This document shows, piece by piece, positions 1-9,934 of a stretch of DNA of 64,000 nucleotides (positions are counted from its first letter, which is position 1; the number at the start of each line of letters is the position of its first letter). The DNA is taken from NCBI GenBank assembly GCA_039566865.1, contig CM076952.1:12668501-12732500 (forward strand), given 5' to 3'. The translations under genes were made by a program, and so were the position numbers. This DNA comes from Aurelia coerulea. Taxonomy: Eukaryota > Cnidaria > Scyphozoa > Semaeostomeae > Ulmaridae. Below the pieces are notes generated by a model. That model was not told where the DNA came from, made no database searches, and worked only from the letters and a program-made list of their open reading frames with translations.

Positions 1-245
1 GATGATGTCATAACTAAAAACTGTGTTTTTCTGCCAAAAATTGATAATAATTGGCTCAAAATGCTTTTAAAGTATTGCATAACGCAATTATATGCATTTT
101 TAACAAAATCTGTTGGAAAAAACTTCAAAATTTGCAAAAATGACCCAAAATGGCGGCCCGAGTGACGTCATCATTTAAGAATGCTGACGTCAGCGAATTC
201 CATTGTTATTGACAACAATAGAAAGCTAATTGCTTGCTTTAAAGT
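1..245 (+). repeat. partial copy of an inverted-repeat element (element X)
   Basis: This stretch matches 52160-53050 almost base for base (shared tracts around TAACTAAAAACTGTG, CAAAATGGCGGCCCGAGTGACG and TTGACAACAATAGAAAGC). The other copy is interrupted by a LINE 3' end, so this one shows the uninterrupted state. The copy starts outside the window. It contains CRE-like TGACGTCA motifs. Confidence 0.8.
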
Positions 246-1300
246 ACTAAAAATGAATATACATTGTCATACTACCCATTAAATCATTAGCAATTAGGTT
301 AATTACACAAAGCAAGAAATTCTATGATAATAGAAAGAGCAATAGAAAGTAATGTGTGGAATGATGTCATCTTATTGCACTAGAAACAAAGACGTATCCA
401 TGCAATTATTGTGTTACGAAACCGGGAAGGGCATGGGTATTTGAATAGTAATTATGAAGACGTCATTCAGACAGAAAGGATCACGAAAATTTCACTGCAA
501 CCGAAGGGAAATAAAAACAGGAAAATAAACTTCATTTTAGAATTTTCGAAATATCCACAAAAATTTCCTGCGAAATAATGATAAATTTCCTGCGAGCCAT
601 TTTCGTCAAAAATTTCCTGGCAGCGCCGCTGCCGGCGCTGCCGGACATTTTCAAGCCCTGGGTCCTCAAAAGTATATTTTCGCGGCGAGCAAAATTCGAG
701 AGGGTAGTTTTCCTATGGTTTTCCCCACAGCTTCGACTCGCGATAATTGCGACCCGGGAAATTATTGATCACGTGGTCAAAAATGGAGCTCGTTGATTGG
801 CTGTGGTGCAAAATGTAAAAAAAAACCTGCTATTGTTACAAAATTTACCCCTGCTGGACTTCTCTAGTTCGTCTTGAAAGAAAGAAAGGACTTGTTGTCA
901 ACAGCTAGCATTTGGATAGCTGGGTGAGTTTTGGTCTGCCAGGCGATATTTACTACCTTGATTTTTTTTCTTTCGCCTAAGCCCAAGCCGAAGGTGATGT
1001 TGGGGTTGATAAATTAATTGTGAACGGTTTCTCTTGCAGATAATTGAAAATATCCAGAAAAGGAAAATCCTTCTATGTCGAGTTAAAACAAAACATGAAA
1101 GAAATAATCTCAATTACAGAATTATGCCTACAAGTACATATTTTCGATCCTATTCTGCGCATCCAAACTTTGGAAATTTAATCGAAACTTCCTGAAATAA
1201 TTTCCATTATAACTGATGGTGAACAAGAATTCCTCACGCCAAGCAACTGCATCATAAACAAATGGTTGAACTTGGAATCTGAGTATATCATAGTACTTAC
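246..1300. other. intronic or intergenic stretch, nothing recognised
   Basis: No exon, repeat pair or protein motif was recognised here. Short open frames exist (for example 578-796 +) but have no recognisable domain and lie in low-complexity GC-skewed sequence. It lies downstream of the last visible ferlin exon, so it is probably ferlin intron. Confidence 0.4.
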
Positions 1301-1415
1301 CACATCCGTGTAGGGGACGGTTGCTGTCCCATAATTTCCAGCCGGAACTCTTGACTCATTTTCAAAAGCATCTTCCAAGTATTTCTTATGTCCAGTGTCA
1401 GCATCAAATGACAAG
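1301..1415 (-). CDS. ferlin exon: DysF C-terminal part
   Basis: Twelfth and last visible ferlin exon. The frame encodes LSFDADTGHKKYLEDAF and then ENESRVPAGNYGT...YTDV, which matches the C-terminal half of the DysF domain (family pattern: VFENQ-R-PGG...YTDVNG). The acceptor AG lies at 1416-1417 and the donor is GTAAGTAC read leftward from 1300. The exon starts in phase 2 and joins the DysF exon at 9621-9934 without breaking the frame (DPEL|S). The remaining DysF segment and the distal C2 domains must lie beyond position 1. Ferlins are tail-anchored multi-C2 calcium and lipid binding proteins of membrane fusion and repair. Confidence 0.88.
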
Positions 1416-1494
1416 CTACAAGGTTACGATCAAGCCTTATCAGCTGCATGGCAAGTAGTTATGGACTCCTGGTATCACAAACTATCATCCTGCT

Positions 1495-1681
1495 TAAGCC
1501 GGTTTTCCACCAGGGGAATTTTTTCGTCGCAGCTGAAAAGTAGAAACTTTTCGAACTCACTTTTTCGCAGAGAAAAGGAGCCAGCGAAAATGTGGCACCT
1601 GTTGAAATCAAAGTGCGCATGCTTGCACACGAAAAAAATTCGCTTCGCACGAAAAATTCGCCCGGTAGAAAACCGGCTTTA
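1495..1681. mobile_element. MITE with about 33-bp terminal inverted repeats
   Basis: The left end TAAGCCGGTTTTCCACCAGG is mirrored at the right end (...CGGTAGAAAACCGGCTTTA), including an outer TTTTTCGT tract. The element is 187 bp with no coding capacity. The open frames across it are not supported as genes. Confidence 0.7.
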
Positions 1682-1682
1682 T

Positions 1683-1777
1683 GGGCTGAGTGGCCGAGCG
1701 GGTAATGCGGTTTCCGCCAGGTGACTGAAGTTAAGCTCGGTCGAGTGAGGTCAAACTCCGGATGGTTGACATTTTTT
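1683..1777 (+). repeat. tRNA-derived SINE head or tRNA pseudogene
   Basis: A box-A-like GTGGCCGAGCGG (1690-1701) is followed 48 nt later by a box-B-like GGTCAAACTCC (1749-1759) and a T6 run at 1772-1777, the layout of a Pol III unit of Leu/Ser tRNA type. The 5' GGGCTGA does not pair with the 3' end, so it is not a functional tRNA. It directly abuts the MITE to its left and the TTAA foldback to its right. Confidence 0.5.
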
Positions 1778-1789
1778 CTGTGATTTATT

Positions 1790-2028
1790 TTAAGTGGGCT
1801 GGAAGAATTTCTAGCTATTTTAAGCTATTTTAAGCCCACTGTGCATGCCGCATCCAGGCATGGGGACCAATAGTTTAAACGTCCCTTCCGAAGGACGACG
1901 AGGTGAGTTGCGAGGTCAGGCCTCCGAGGGAAGTTAAACTAGTGATCCCCCCTCCCCTGCCTGGATGCGGCTTGCATAGTGGGCTTAAAATAGCTTTAAA
2001 TAGCTAGAATTTCTTGCAGCCCACTTAA
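1790..2028. mobile_element. foldback MITE with TTAA target duplication
   Basis: The 231-bp core (1794-2024) is a long hairpin. The left arm GTGGGCTGGAAGAATTTCTA returns in reverse complement at the right end (TAGAATTTCTTGCAGCCCAC), and pairing continues about 95 nt inward. TTAA flanks both ends (1790-1793 and 2025-2028), as for piggyBac-mobilised elements. No ORF. Confidence 0.75.
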
Positions 2029-2164
2029 AATGAATTACTGGAAAAATAAATTATCACACTTAGCACCCACTTCAATTCACCTTGCACCCCAAAACAGTTA
2101 CTAGTCTAGACCATCAAAAGTCAGGTTTGGTTTGAAATACTGACTCAGCGACTCTCTACACATG
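2029..2164. other. spacer between two foldback elements
   Basis: No recognisable feature; probable ferlin intron. Confidence 0.3.
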
Positions 2165-2850
2165 TTAAAGATGATCTGAAGCGAACATTTTTATTGATGC
2201 AAATGAATAGCGCTGTTGAATGATAGAAAATGCAGTTTAAGATTTGTTGATACCTTGTCTCATTTTCGAGTTATGCACAGTTTTGTACCATTGGCTGATG
2301 ACGTCATTTTGTTTGTAAAAAGTAAAGAAAATATATAAGGTTGACCATGTTTCCAAAGAGAAATCTAATCAAAAACCTTTGCACAACTAACATGCCTTTC
2401 TAAACATCATATTAAGTCATGAGGCAATTTATATCCAATCTATTTAGCTCAGCTGAAATGATTCCTACAACTTTAACGTTTCAAAGATCAGATACAGCTA
2501 TATTTCCATATGTTATCCTTGTCATTTGCAAACAAAATGACGTCATCGACTGAAACATAAAATCAGTGGATAACTTGAAAACGAAATGAAATATATCGAA
2601 GAAATTTTAACAGGATTTCTTATCATTCGACAGTGTTGTTCATTTGCATTACAGTATTACCCCGCCACTAAGAAACTCATTTTGTAAAACCAGGCTGTTT
2701 GGTTTCTTACAAATATCATATAAATTCAATATGAAACCAAATGTTGGACAATGAACATGGTGCCATCTGGCAGGCTGCAGTTTCTTATAAGTCAGTTTCT
2801 TAGTGACGGGGTAATACTGCAATAAAAAATTCGCTTCAGGTCACCTTTAA
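2165..2850. mobile_element. long foldback element with TTAA ends, carrying a nested MITE
   Basis: The left arm from 2169 (AGATGATCTGAAGCGAA) matches in reverse complement the right end up to 2846 (TTCGCTTCAGGTCACCT). Inner arms also pair: GATGACGTCATTTTGTTTG near 2300 against CAAACAAAATGACGTCATC near 2530. TTAA flanks at 2165-2168 and 2847-2850 suggest piggyBac-type integration. The right arm is interrupted at 2652-2819 by another MITE; the left arm lacks it. Confidence 0.75.
2652..2819. mobile_element. MITE nested in the right arm of the foldback
   Basis: Terminal inverted repeats CAGTATTACCCCGCCACTAA / TTAGTGACGGGGTAATACTG, about 26 bp, bound a 168-bp insert with no ORF. Comparison with the intact left arm of the host foldback (GCATCAATAAAAA) confirms that it is an insertion. 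The exact target duplication is unclear within 2-3 bases. Confidence 0.8.
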
Positions 2851-3868
2851 CAAGGAAATAACCTGAACAGACTCCTTGCCAAAAGAGACCCAGTTATCAG
2901 TTCATGTTGAAGAAAACAGCAAAACAACGTAAACCGTTTGCACTTTAATCCGAACTGAATTAAACGCATTTAGCTTGCGTGCAGACACTTGGACTGAAGG
3001 AGAATGAGAGAGAAAGTTAGAGTCTGCGCGAAAGGTTCCCGTGAATCAAGTAACCAAATTTGATTGGTTTGGGAAAATACCTCCTTCTTTAGTTTTCAAA
3101 ATGGCATGTTCGAAGCAAACAACGTGGTATGTCTGAAATCAGAAAAGGTTTGACAATGCATTGAAATTATGTGTACAATGCATTTTGAGAGGAGATTAAA
3201 CTCGTTGTTAAAATAAAATACTTTTGTCAGCAAACAAGAAAGGTGGATCGGTTGCACATACTCTACAATTCTCCCTCCTTCCCGCCCAGTACAAGATTCT
3301 ACACGCAGCAGGCTAAAAGTCTTGAGCATAGCCTGTTATCAATGACTTAAAGATAGGCTCTGTCCAAAAACTGCCTGCTTAATTCAATGCTCATCAAAGT
3401 GAAAGTAATTTACGTAATTTTTAGTTGCAATTTTGAGATGTTGCACTGTAAGCAACAAGACGTAATTTTTGTTATCTCGGAAAGTTCTTTGATATCTCAG
3501 AAAGATCATAACGGTGGAACTGTCATGCATTGTGATGGCAAGAAACCATATTCAATTTCATACAGCGTGATAGAGCCAGAATTAAATGCAATACACCAAT
3601 TTTAACAGAAATTGCACGCTTCTAATTTGTCTTTCTCCTTATTCATCGAGCGCGTAATGCAGTATGGGGCGAAACGTGCGCAATCAAAACAAACTGCATT
3701 CGTATGGTGATCATTGCTCGACATGGAAAACAAGCCTATTGCGACGAACTATCTCCTATGTTTTCAATTGAACCCTTTCCTAGCTTTTTAAAATCTTGCG
3801 CAGGTAACGGGAGCATTCAAGATCAAGAAACCCTACTTGTGGCAAAACACTGACTTAGGCCGCCTTTG
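2851..3868. other. unassigned intronic stretch
   Basis: No repeat pair, exon or protein domain recognised. Open frames at 3096-3329 (-) and 3387-3605 (+) show no known motif and no plausible splice context. Confidence 0.35.
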
Positions 3869-4255
3869 AAAAGTTCCGCCAATGGACAAAAATGCTTTTC
3901 ATTCAGAGGTGCAAAAAGCTGGAACAGCCTTTCAACTGAGGTTAAACAGGCATCTTCCGTCAATGCCTTCAAGAGCCATATTTAGCGTAGACTGCTAGAT
4001 AATACATTTTAGATACCCGGTAAATTGATTTTAACACTGATCATTATTTCTAACATTGTTTTTAATAGATTAATTAGACTTTTGACATATTGTAAATAGG
4101 TTTTTCTTTCATTTGTATTATATTATTATCATTGTATTGTATCGTAGATGGAGGGCCCCTTGAAAATCAGCACTTGCTGAAGGGCTACCCTCCCTAAACA
4201 TATGAAATCAAATCAAATCAAATCAAATCAATCAATCCAATCAAATCAAACCTAG
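3869..4255 (+). mobile_element. LINE 3' end with conserved hairpin and (AATCA)n tail
   Basis: Codons from 3869 read KSSANGQKCFSFRGAKSW...LSTEVKQASSVNAFKSHI then stop (3983-3985), the C-terminus of a LINE reverse transcriptase ORF also seen at 28990-29229 (-). After a 3' UTR comes an imperfect hairpin (4150-4193, GGAGGGCCCC...CTACCCTCC), then a microsatellite tail from about 4206. The element is strongly 5' truncated, as expected of LINEs. Confidence 0.85.
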
Positions 4256-4326
4256 CCCTCAGGAGGGAAATCACGGACACCTCCTTGTGCGAAGACAACA
4301 AGTGATGGACTATAGATTTATCAAAA

Positions 4327-4752
4327 ATGCCGAAGTATACAGAAGACAGTTTGAACAAAAAGTTGATGGAAGCTTCTGAAACGATGCCAGGCAAGTTAGT
4401 CCCATTAAAAGCCTACCGAAACAAGATGCAGGGCTACAAACTTTGGAATGAGGGCTATGTTTCACAAGTTAAAGTAAAACCCGGGATAACGGCAGGCCTC
4501 ATCACATTGTGCTTGGCAAAAAAGGCGAATGTGTCTGCGTCAATCAAGAGCGTAAAATACAATGTGTACTGTCACATAAATCAGGATATAGTAGAGGTTG
4601 TAAATGTTAAGTGCAGTTGCAAAGCTGGACAAGGTGGATGCTGCAAACATGCTGCAGCCCTACTATACACACTACTGGTCTTTTCGTATCACGACCAATC
4701 GAATGTCCCAGAGGATGTCACATGTACGCAGGTCCTGCAAAAGTCGAGTACC
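4327..4752 (+). pseudogene. SWIM zinc-finger N-terminal part of a SWIM/YqaJ gene (broken)
   Basis: A genuine ATG at 4327 opens a frame whose residues 97-112 form a SWIM zinc finger: V-K-C-S-C, seven residues, C-C-K-H (CxC...CxH), followed by AAALLYTL. The flanking MPGKLVPLKAYRNK and GYKLWNEGYV segments are typical of invertebrate proteins that pair a SWIM finger with a YqaJ-type exonuclease. The frame runs into a (TTTA)n tract at 4754 and is lost. YqaJ-like sequence resumes at about 7750, after inserted LINE and inverted-repeat material, so I read the two as halves of one disrupted gene. The middle of the protein is not visible. Whether the original was a host gene or a transposon/virus-derived one is not decided by the sequence. 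Confidence 0.7.
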
Positions 4753-4753
4753 G

Positions 4754-5816
4754 TTTATTTATTTACTTATTTATTTATTTATTTATTTATTCATTTATTT
4801 ACTCATTTATTTACTTATTTATTTATATATTTATCATGCATTGTTTATACATGAAAAAATCCCATCAGCAAACAAAACTTAATATACAAACTTACAAGCC
4901 TACAAGAAGATATATAAATAAAATTAATAGTTCTAGGGTGGGGCTGATCTTCCAGGCAGTCGTTTTTGAGTTGAATTCAGCTCCTCCAATGTAATTTGAG
5001 GTGTTTTCTAAATTGTTCCAAAGTAGAGAGCTCCCTGATGGCAGTAGGGATCTCGTTCGAAGCTTTCAGATCCGAATAATGAAAGCTTTTCTTTGAGTAC
5101 TCAAGATTATATCTCGGAATTTGAATATCCGTGCAGTTTCTTGTTCTATAATTTGAGTACGTGTTTCTTGTTTTATATTTATCCCAAAGGCTTTCAGGGC
5201 AGATCTTATTCATCATCTTATAGGTCATCCCCGATCGTTCAAACTGTATTAGTTGTTCTGATCTTTGATTTTTGCCTTTTCTATAATAGAATGTGCTCTG
5301 TTTTGAAGACGTTGAAGGGCTTCTACTTTTGTGTTGTAGAGAGACCCCCATATTACGTGTGCATATCGTTAATGACTCTCCATAAGGGCATTGTAAATGT
5401 TAACCAGCTGGGATTGCGGAACGATTTTCATTAACCTTTTCAGAGACCATAGTCCACCAGAGACTTTCCCTTTAACTTTCTTGAATTGTTCGTTCCAATT
5501 TAATTTCCCGTCAACAATTATACCTAGCGATTTTGTCTCATTAACATGCATAATTTCTGAGCCATTCAACGGAAGTGGCTCATGGGATGATATCTTGTTC
5601 GTTCTTCGTGGGTGCCCAATTAACATGTATTCGGTTTTTGTGGATTAATGCTTAGTTTGTTAATTCTCATCCACTCCGAAATATTCGTCATTTCCTCCCG
5701 TGCGTTTTCAAGAAGTTTTCCCTTGCTATCTTATGTTAAAGTCACATGTGTGTCATCCGCGTACAAGCCCGCTTTAGAGAGCTTAAGGCAATGTTCAAAA
5801 TCATTTAGATAGATCG
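4754..5816 (-). mobile_element. 5'-truncated LINE, reverse transcriptase C-terminal half
   Basis: Minus-strand frames show the RT catalytic YADD (codons at 5763-5752, context KAGLYADDTHV), then SINPQKTEYMLIGHPRR, LGIIVDGKLNW (5369-5626) and a conserved C-terminal region at 4977-5351. The frames are broken by at least two frameshifts. The 3' end is the (TAAA)n tail seen as TTTA repeats at 4754-4833 on the plus strand. It sits between the two halves of the SWIM/YqaJ gene. Confidence 0.85.
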
Positions 5817-5987
5817 TAAAAGCGTAAAAGCGTAAAAGCTCTATTAAGCCCTGGGGGGCATATTCAATTTCGGACACTCCCAGAGGGGGGCCTTAAAAGA
5901 GAGGGGGCCTATTAGAGAGGGGGGCTTATTCCAAAATGAAATGACAAGGACATATATAATAGCTTTTTAGTTCTTTTACACCATATT

Positions 5988-7330
5988 TTGCGGAATCAAT
6001 ATACAAAAGTAGTAGGGGTCTTACTAATTGATTTCAAGAAAGCTTTTGACTCTGTAAATCATAACATTATGATGAAGAAAATGCAAGGATGTGGAATATC
6101 AGGACCACTCTTACGGCTGTTAGAGAGTTATTTGCAAGAAAGATCTCAGTATGTCCAGCTAAATGAATCTAAGTCAAAGACAAGAACCATAACTTACGGA
6201 GTACCCCAGGGTTCCTTGCTTGGTCCTAGACTTTTCTCAATTTACGTTAATGACCTCCCCAGTGCCATAACATCCAGTGAAGTATGTCTCTTTGCCGATG
6301 ACTCGACATTTTACTTTATTGGTACCAACATTGAGGAGGTAATAGATGCTTTAAATGAGACTGGAAAACAGATTTCTACTTGGTGTAGTAAAAACAAGCT
6401 GACTATTCACACCGGAAATCTGAGATAATGTTACTTACTAATCGGAACCTTGTAGGCCCCCTTAGACCTGTTAACATCAATGAAGAAGAAATTAAGTATG
6501 TGAAAACTGCCACATGTCTTGGAATCGTGATTGACAATCAATTAAGATGGGATGCACAGGTGAAACGTGTGTCTAAATCGTTTGCAGCTAAAGTCAGCCA
6601 GCTCAAACGAATGAGATTTTTACCCGTTAAAATTCAAGAAGAAATATATTTCAAGACTGTTATTGCAGCTGTTACGTATGCTGTAGCAGTCTGCGGTACC
6701 AGCTCTCCAGCATTTTTCAATGATTTAGAAAAGATACATGAGAGAGCTGCCAAAATAATCCATCAAATACCGAGCTATACAGACAACGTGGAAACAATGA
6801 ACATGGCAAGATGGGACAGTCTGGATTATATCTATAAGCAAAAGATCCTAGCAATTATGCACAAGTTTCAGTATGAAACTATTCCGGATGCCATCCAAGA
6901 TCACTTCAAAAAGAGACTGTTTCATTCACGGGATGGATGCTCCTTTAATTTACCTAGAATTCTCAAGGAAGTTGGACGCACATCCGTGATATTTAGAGGC
7001 ACACTTTTGTGGAACACATTAAGTCTGGAAACGAGGAAATCGTGTAGCTTACAAAAAATTTAAGAATAAAATACAAAGAGATGAAAAATTAGTTACATCA
7101 CTAAGTTGTGGAAAAGAGGCATGCTTGATTAAGAACAAAAAGGATGATCTTCACTACTTTTAGGGCATTGTTTTAGCTATTATTTACCTAATGAGCTTCT
7201 TAAATTTTAGACAGGACTGGAAGTTGCACTTTTAGAGTTAAATTTTTCATTTTACATTTTATATTCCTATGGACATTTAGAGTAGTAGCAGGTCCACATC
7301 AGCTTCAGCTGCCACGTTAATTTATCCTGC
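5988..7330 (+). mobile_element. LINE reverse transcriptase region, one frameshift
   Basis: The first frame (5988-6428) shows RT blocks LLIDFKKAFDSVNH, GVPQGSLLGPRLFSIYVNDL and the catalytic FADD (LFADDSTF). The second (6428-7063) continues with thumb and C-terminal blocks (TCLGIVIDNQLRWD, AVCGTSSPAF, HERAAKII). The frames meet at about 6425 and differ by one frameshift. It is 5' truncated just upstream of 5988 and lacks an endonuclease. The 3' UTR leads into a (TATG)n tract. It is a CR1/L2-like LINE judged from the RT blocks and the tail. Confidence 0.88.
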
Positions 7331-7344
7331 TTTATCAAATAGAT

Positions 7345-7497
7345 AATGTATGTATGTATGTATGTATGTATGTATGTATGTATGTATGTATGTATGTATG
7401 TATGTATGTATGTATGTATGTATGTATGTATGTATGTATGTATGTATGTATGTATGTATGTATGCATGCATGTATGTATGTGTGTATGTATGTATGT
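7345..7497 (+). repeat. (TATG)n microsatellite at the LINE 3' end
   Basis: About 37 copies of TATG with few interruptions (GCATGCATG and TGTG near the end). It lies just downstream of the LINE 3' UTR, so it probably began as the element's tail. The ORFs that cross it on both strands are repeat artefacts. Confidence 0.95.
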
Positions 7498-7749
7498 ACA
7501 ATCTTACGAGTCAAATATATAAATTCGACACAGTTTTATCTCAAATCATCAAAATTAACATGCAGACTTATTTAGCTCAATAAATGGAAAATCTTTGGTA
7601 ACCTCTGGAATTTGATATACGTGGAGGGGGGGGTTTAATAGAGAGGGGGGCTTATTTGAAATTTTGCTTAGAGGAGAGGGGGCTTAATAGAAAGGGGGGG
7701 GGTTAATAGAGAGGGGGGCTTAATAGAGCTTTTGCGGTATGCCAACATA

Positions 7750-8640
7750 GAAATTGACGGGAAGTGTAGCTGTGAAGTTCGGTGACCTTGAATTTGAGAA
7801 AACTGACTATGCAAAGGACCAATCTGTACAATGGAAAAGACTAATGTTAACTGGTAACAGGGATGATTATTGTGCAACCTTTGCAAGAGAAATCGAGAGA
7901 AATCACTGTGGAAGACATAAGCAAATTTTCAGAAGCATTGAAGCAGCTGGAAAGGCCATATTATTTGTAGGCTCATTAAAAGGGAATGATTATTCACCTC
8001 ACCCAGTACAAGGAACAATGATGATGAGGAGAGCAATATTGCAAGGGAAAATGGCAGCACAATTGGAGTAGATGTTTTTGAGAGAAAATATCAAACAAGT
8101 TGTTGGGGTTACAGTTGAGCAGCGTCGCATTTTGAGGCAAAACAAGGGGGCATAGCAAAGCAGTAGCCAAATTTGTTTCTATGAGAGGTCAAAGAGAATA
8201 ACTGCCTCCGTGTTTGGAAGGGTGTTAAATACACGAGAAAAGATCCTTCCGAAGTCAATTCCCGAAGTCAATCAATGACACACTTAGAAAAACAAGGGAT
8301 GGAAAGAAAGTGTATGCTGCTTCCCTTGAATGGGGGAACTGAGAAGGAAAAGGTGATCTTCAGGTAACGGAAAGTGGAGCGATCATTAATCCGCAATGGC
8401 CCTGGCTTGGTGATAGCCCAGATGGATCATTGGTAACTGGGAGAAGAGCTGTTGGGGGCATTGTAATTGAGTGCCCATTCTCCAAGAAAGATGAAAGTGT
8501 GATCGATGGGGAATTGATGCATGCGAAGACAAGAAATCTTTCTACAGAGATGAGTGCTACAGGGCCTGCACTGAAGGTTGGAAATTTGATCTTGAGCATA
8601 GGTTGCAGTAACCTATGTAGCATTTAGATAAAGGATCTTA
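7750..8640 (+). pseudogene. YqaJ-type exonuclease part of the SWIM/YqaJ gene (broken)
   Basis: The first segment (7754-8071) reads ...AREIERNHCGRHKQIFRSIEAAGKAILFVGSL. After a stop at 8069 the hallmark RSKRITASVFGRVLNTRE appears near 8190, then a frame change, then WLGDSPDGSLVTGRR and GGIVIECPFSKKD near 8410-8490 (ORF from 8430). These are YqaJ/lambda-exonuclease-like blocks: the RITAS box, the SPDG acidic site and the E-x-K strand. The last normally ends E-[IV]-K-C-P; here the frame reads IECP, so the catalytic lysine is missing. With several frameshifts and stops this is clearly a pseudogene. It probably belongs with the SWIM half at 4327-4752. Confidence 0.75.
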
Positions 8641-8784
8641 TATATAATTGAAATGATCTCATGATGATTACAAGGGGACAAAAAGTTTATGTTAGAATTT
8701 GAAAAACCTTACAACCGGAAGACGACAACAAATATAGTTTTAAACTTAGATAGTAATTACATCACAAGATTTGGGCACCATGCT

Positions 8785-8951
8785 TTTTCAGCCAGTGGCG
8801 GACACTCGGGGTAAGGGGGCAAGGGTATGCCATAGCCCCAAATGTTGGCTAGTGCAAAGATATTTTGTTCGAATACAATAAACAATGCTTTTTAACTGAA
8901 ACAATAGCTTGGCCCCCAATATTTGGCAAAGTGTCTGCCTCAGCTTTCAGC
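8785..8951. mobile_element. hAT-like MITE, 151 bp, 8-bp target duplication
   Basis: The element 8793-8943 begins CAGTGGCGGACACT and ends AGTGTCTGCCTCAG. Flanks TTTTCAGC (8785-8792) and CTTTCAGC (8944-8951) match at 7 of 8 bases, the duplication length of hAT transposons. Non-coding. Confidence 0.6.
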
Positions 8952-9138
8952 TACTAAATGCAACACAAGAGACACTCTACAAACATATTTCAGCAACACT
9001 CGTGTGCAGCGTGAATTAATGTGATACGGTAGCAAGTCTCCACTGATGCTTAACTGTCGCATCAAAGGGTCCTGGTCATCATCGATGCTTTGCGGCCCTC
9101 GGCTATTATCAAGATACTCTACGATTCCAGCGCTCTGG

Positions 9139-9240
9139 CTAACCAACGTTTGGTTGGCGAAGCGGTAGTCTTGTGCTCCTTTCACGCATTTGACCCGAGT
9201 TCGAGACCTGGTCAATCCCTCTTTATTATTTTTTTTCTTC
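9139..9240 (+). repeat. SINE with Pol III boxes
   Basis: Box A TGGCGAAGCGG (9154-9164) and box B GAGTTCGAGACC (9197-9208) are spaced 33 nt apart as in tRNA-derived promoters, followed by a T-rich run (9220-9239). The remaining tRNA fold is not preserved, so a SINE fragment is more likely than a tRNA gene. Confidence 0.55.
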
Positions 9241-9620
9241 AAGTCCCTGCTGGTTCTGCTAGTGCAATCTAGTATCAACATCATATTCGGAGGAATGGAA
9301 ACCGTTGATATTGAGTTCATAAACCGTTGCAATTTGTTTGTTCGATTCTCCATATCGTTAAAATTCTTACTGGATGCTCTGAATTACTGTATCCCTTCTC
9401 CACCCCTTCCACTGCGAGCAGCCATATTAGTTTCTGAACATCAGAAACTCAAGAACACAGGGTATCGAGGGTGAATTATGCGCGCAAAGCATCGATGTTG
9501 ACCAGGGCCCTTTAAAGAACATTGGGGAAATTTGCACAGCATAACATCTCTCTTCAGATTCAATAAGTTACGAACATTATGGCTCCAAGAGTAAAAGAAT
9601 AAAACCATACTTAAAAGTAC

Positions 9621-9934
9621 CTGAGTTCAGGATCAATGAACCAATCTCCTTCCCAAGCCCATCCATCTGGAGGGTTGAATTTCTCAAATGGCAACTTGAG
9701 CTCTCCTTGCGAATCAGAAAATGCAGGTCTCGGGAGACCTTTAGCTGTCCAGCCAACAATAGGGATGCTCATTTGGTTCTCATAATTTTCAGCAAAAACA
9801 GTGTAGTCTCCCTCGGATATTTCTGTTTTTGTCCAATTCTCCTGGTCTTTCTCAAGACCAAGCCAAATGATCAGACGTAACTGCGCAGGTAACTCTGGAT
9901 GGCTTTCAATATCACGTCCTTTCTTGCCAGGGTA
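9621..9934 (-). CDS. ferlin exon: DysF domain N-terminal part
   Basis: A 314-nt exon encoding YPGKKGRDIES...LRLIIWLGLEKDQENW...YTVFAENYENQ...IVGWTAKGL...PAFSDSQGELKLP...PPDGWAWEGDWFIDPEL. The GW-W-GDWF pattern is the hallmark of the DysF domain (seen in dysferlin, myoferlin, Fer1L5 and peroxins). Acceptor AG is at 9935-9936 and the donor GTACTTTT reads leftward from 9620. It starts in phase 0 and ends in phase 2. It joins FerB exon 10381-10533 upstream and 1301-1415 downstream with no frame break. The presence of DysF argues for a type-1 ferlin rather than an otoferlin. Confidence 0.93.

Larger units (their letters stand above)
5812..7742. mobile_element. G-tract inverted-repeat element hosting a LINE
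   Basis: The left end CGTAAAAGCTCTATTAAGCCC (triplicated CGTAAAAG at its edge) is mirrored at the right end by GGGGGGCTTAATAGAGCTTTT. Inside each end are further copies of a GAGGGGGGCTTAATAGA-like motif (around 5885-5935 and 7625-7725). A LINE and its microsatellite (about 5955-7500) fill the middle. A similar end occurs at 36440-36550. Confidence 0.55.

Noticed and set aside
578..796. Small plus-strand ORF
   Set aside because: No recognisable motif, in a repeat-like GC-skewed stretch.
1683..1777. Functional tRNA gene
   Set aside because: The acceptor ends do not pair and box B is degenerate.
7267..7583. Open frames on both strands repeating MYVC or HTYI
   Set aside because: Translations of the (TATG)n microsatellite, not genes.
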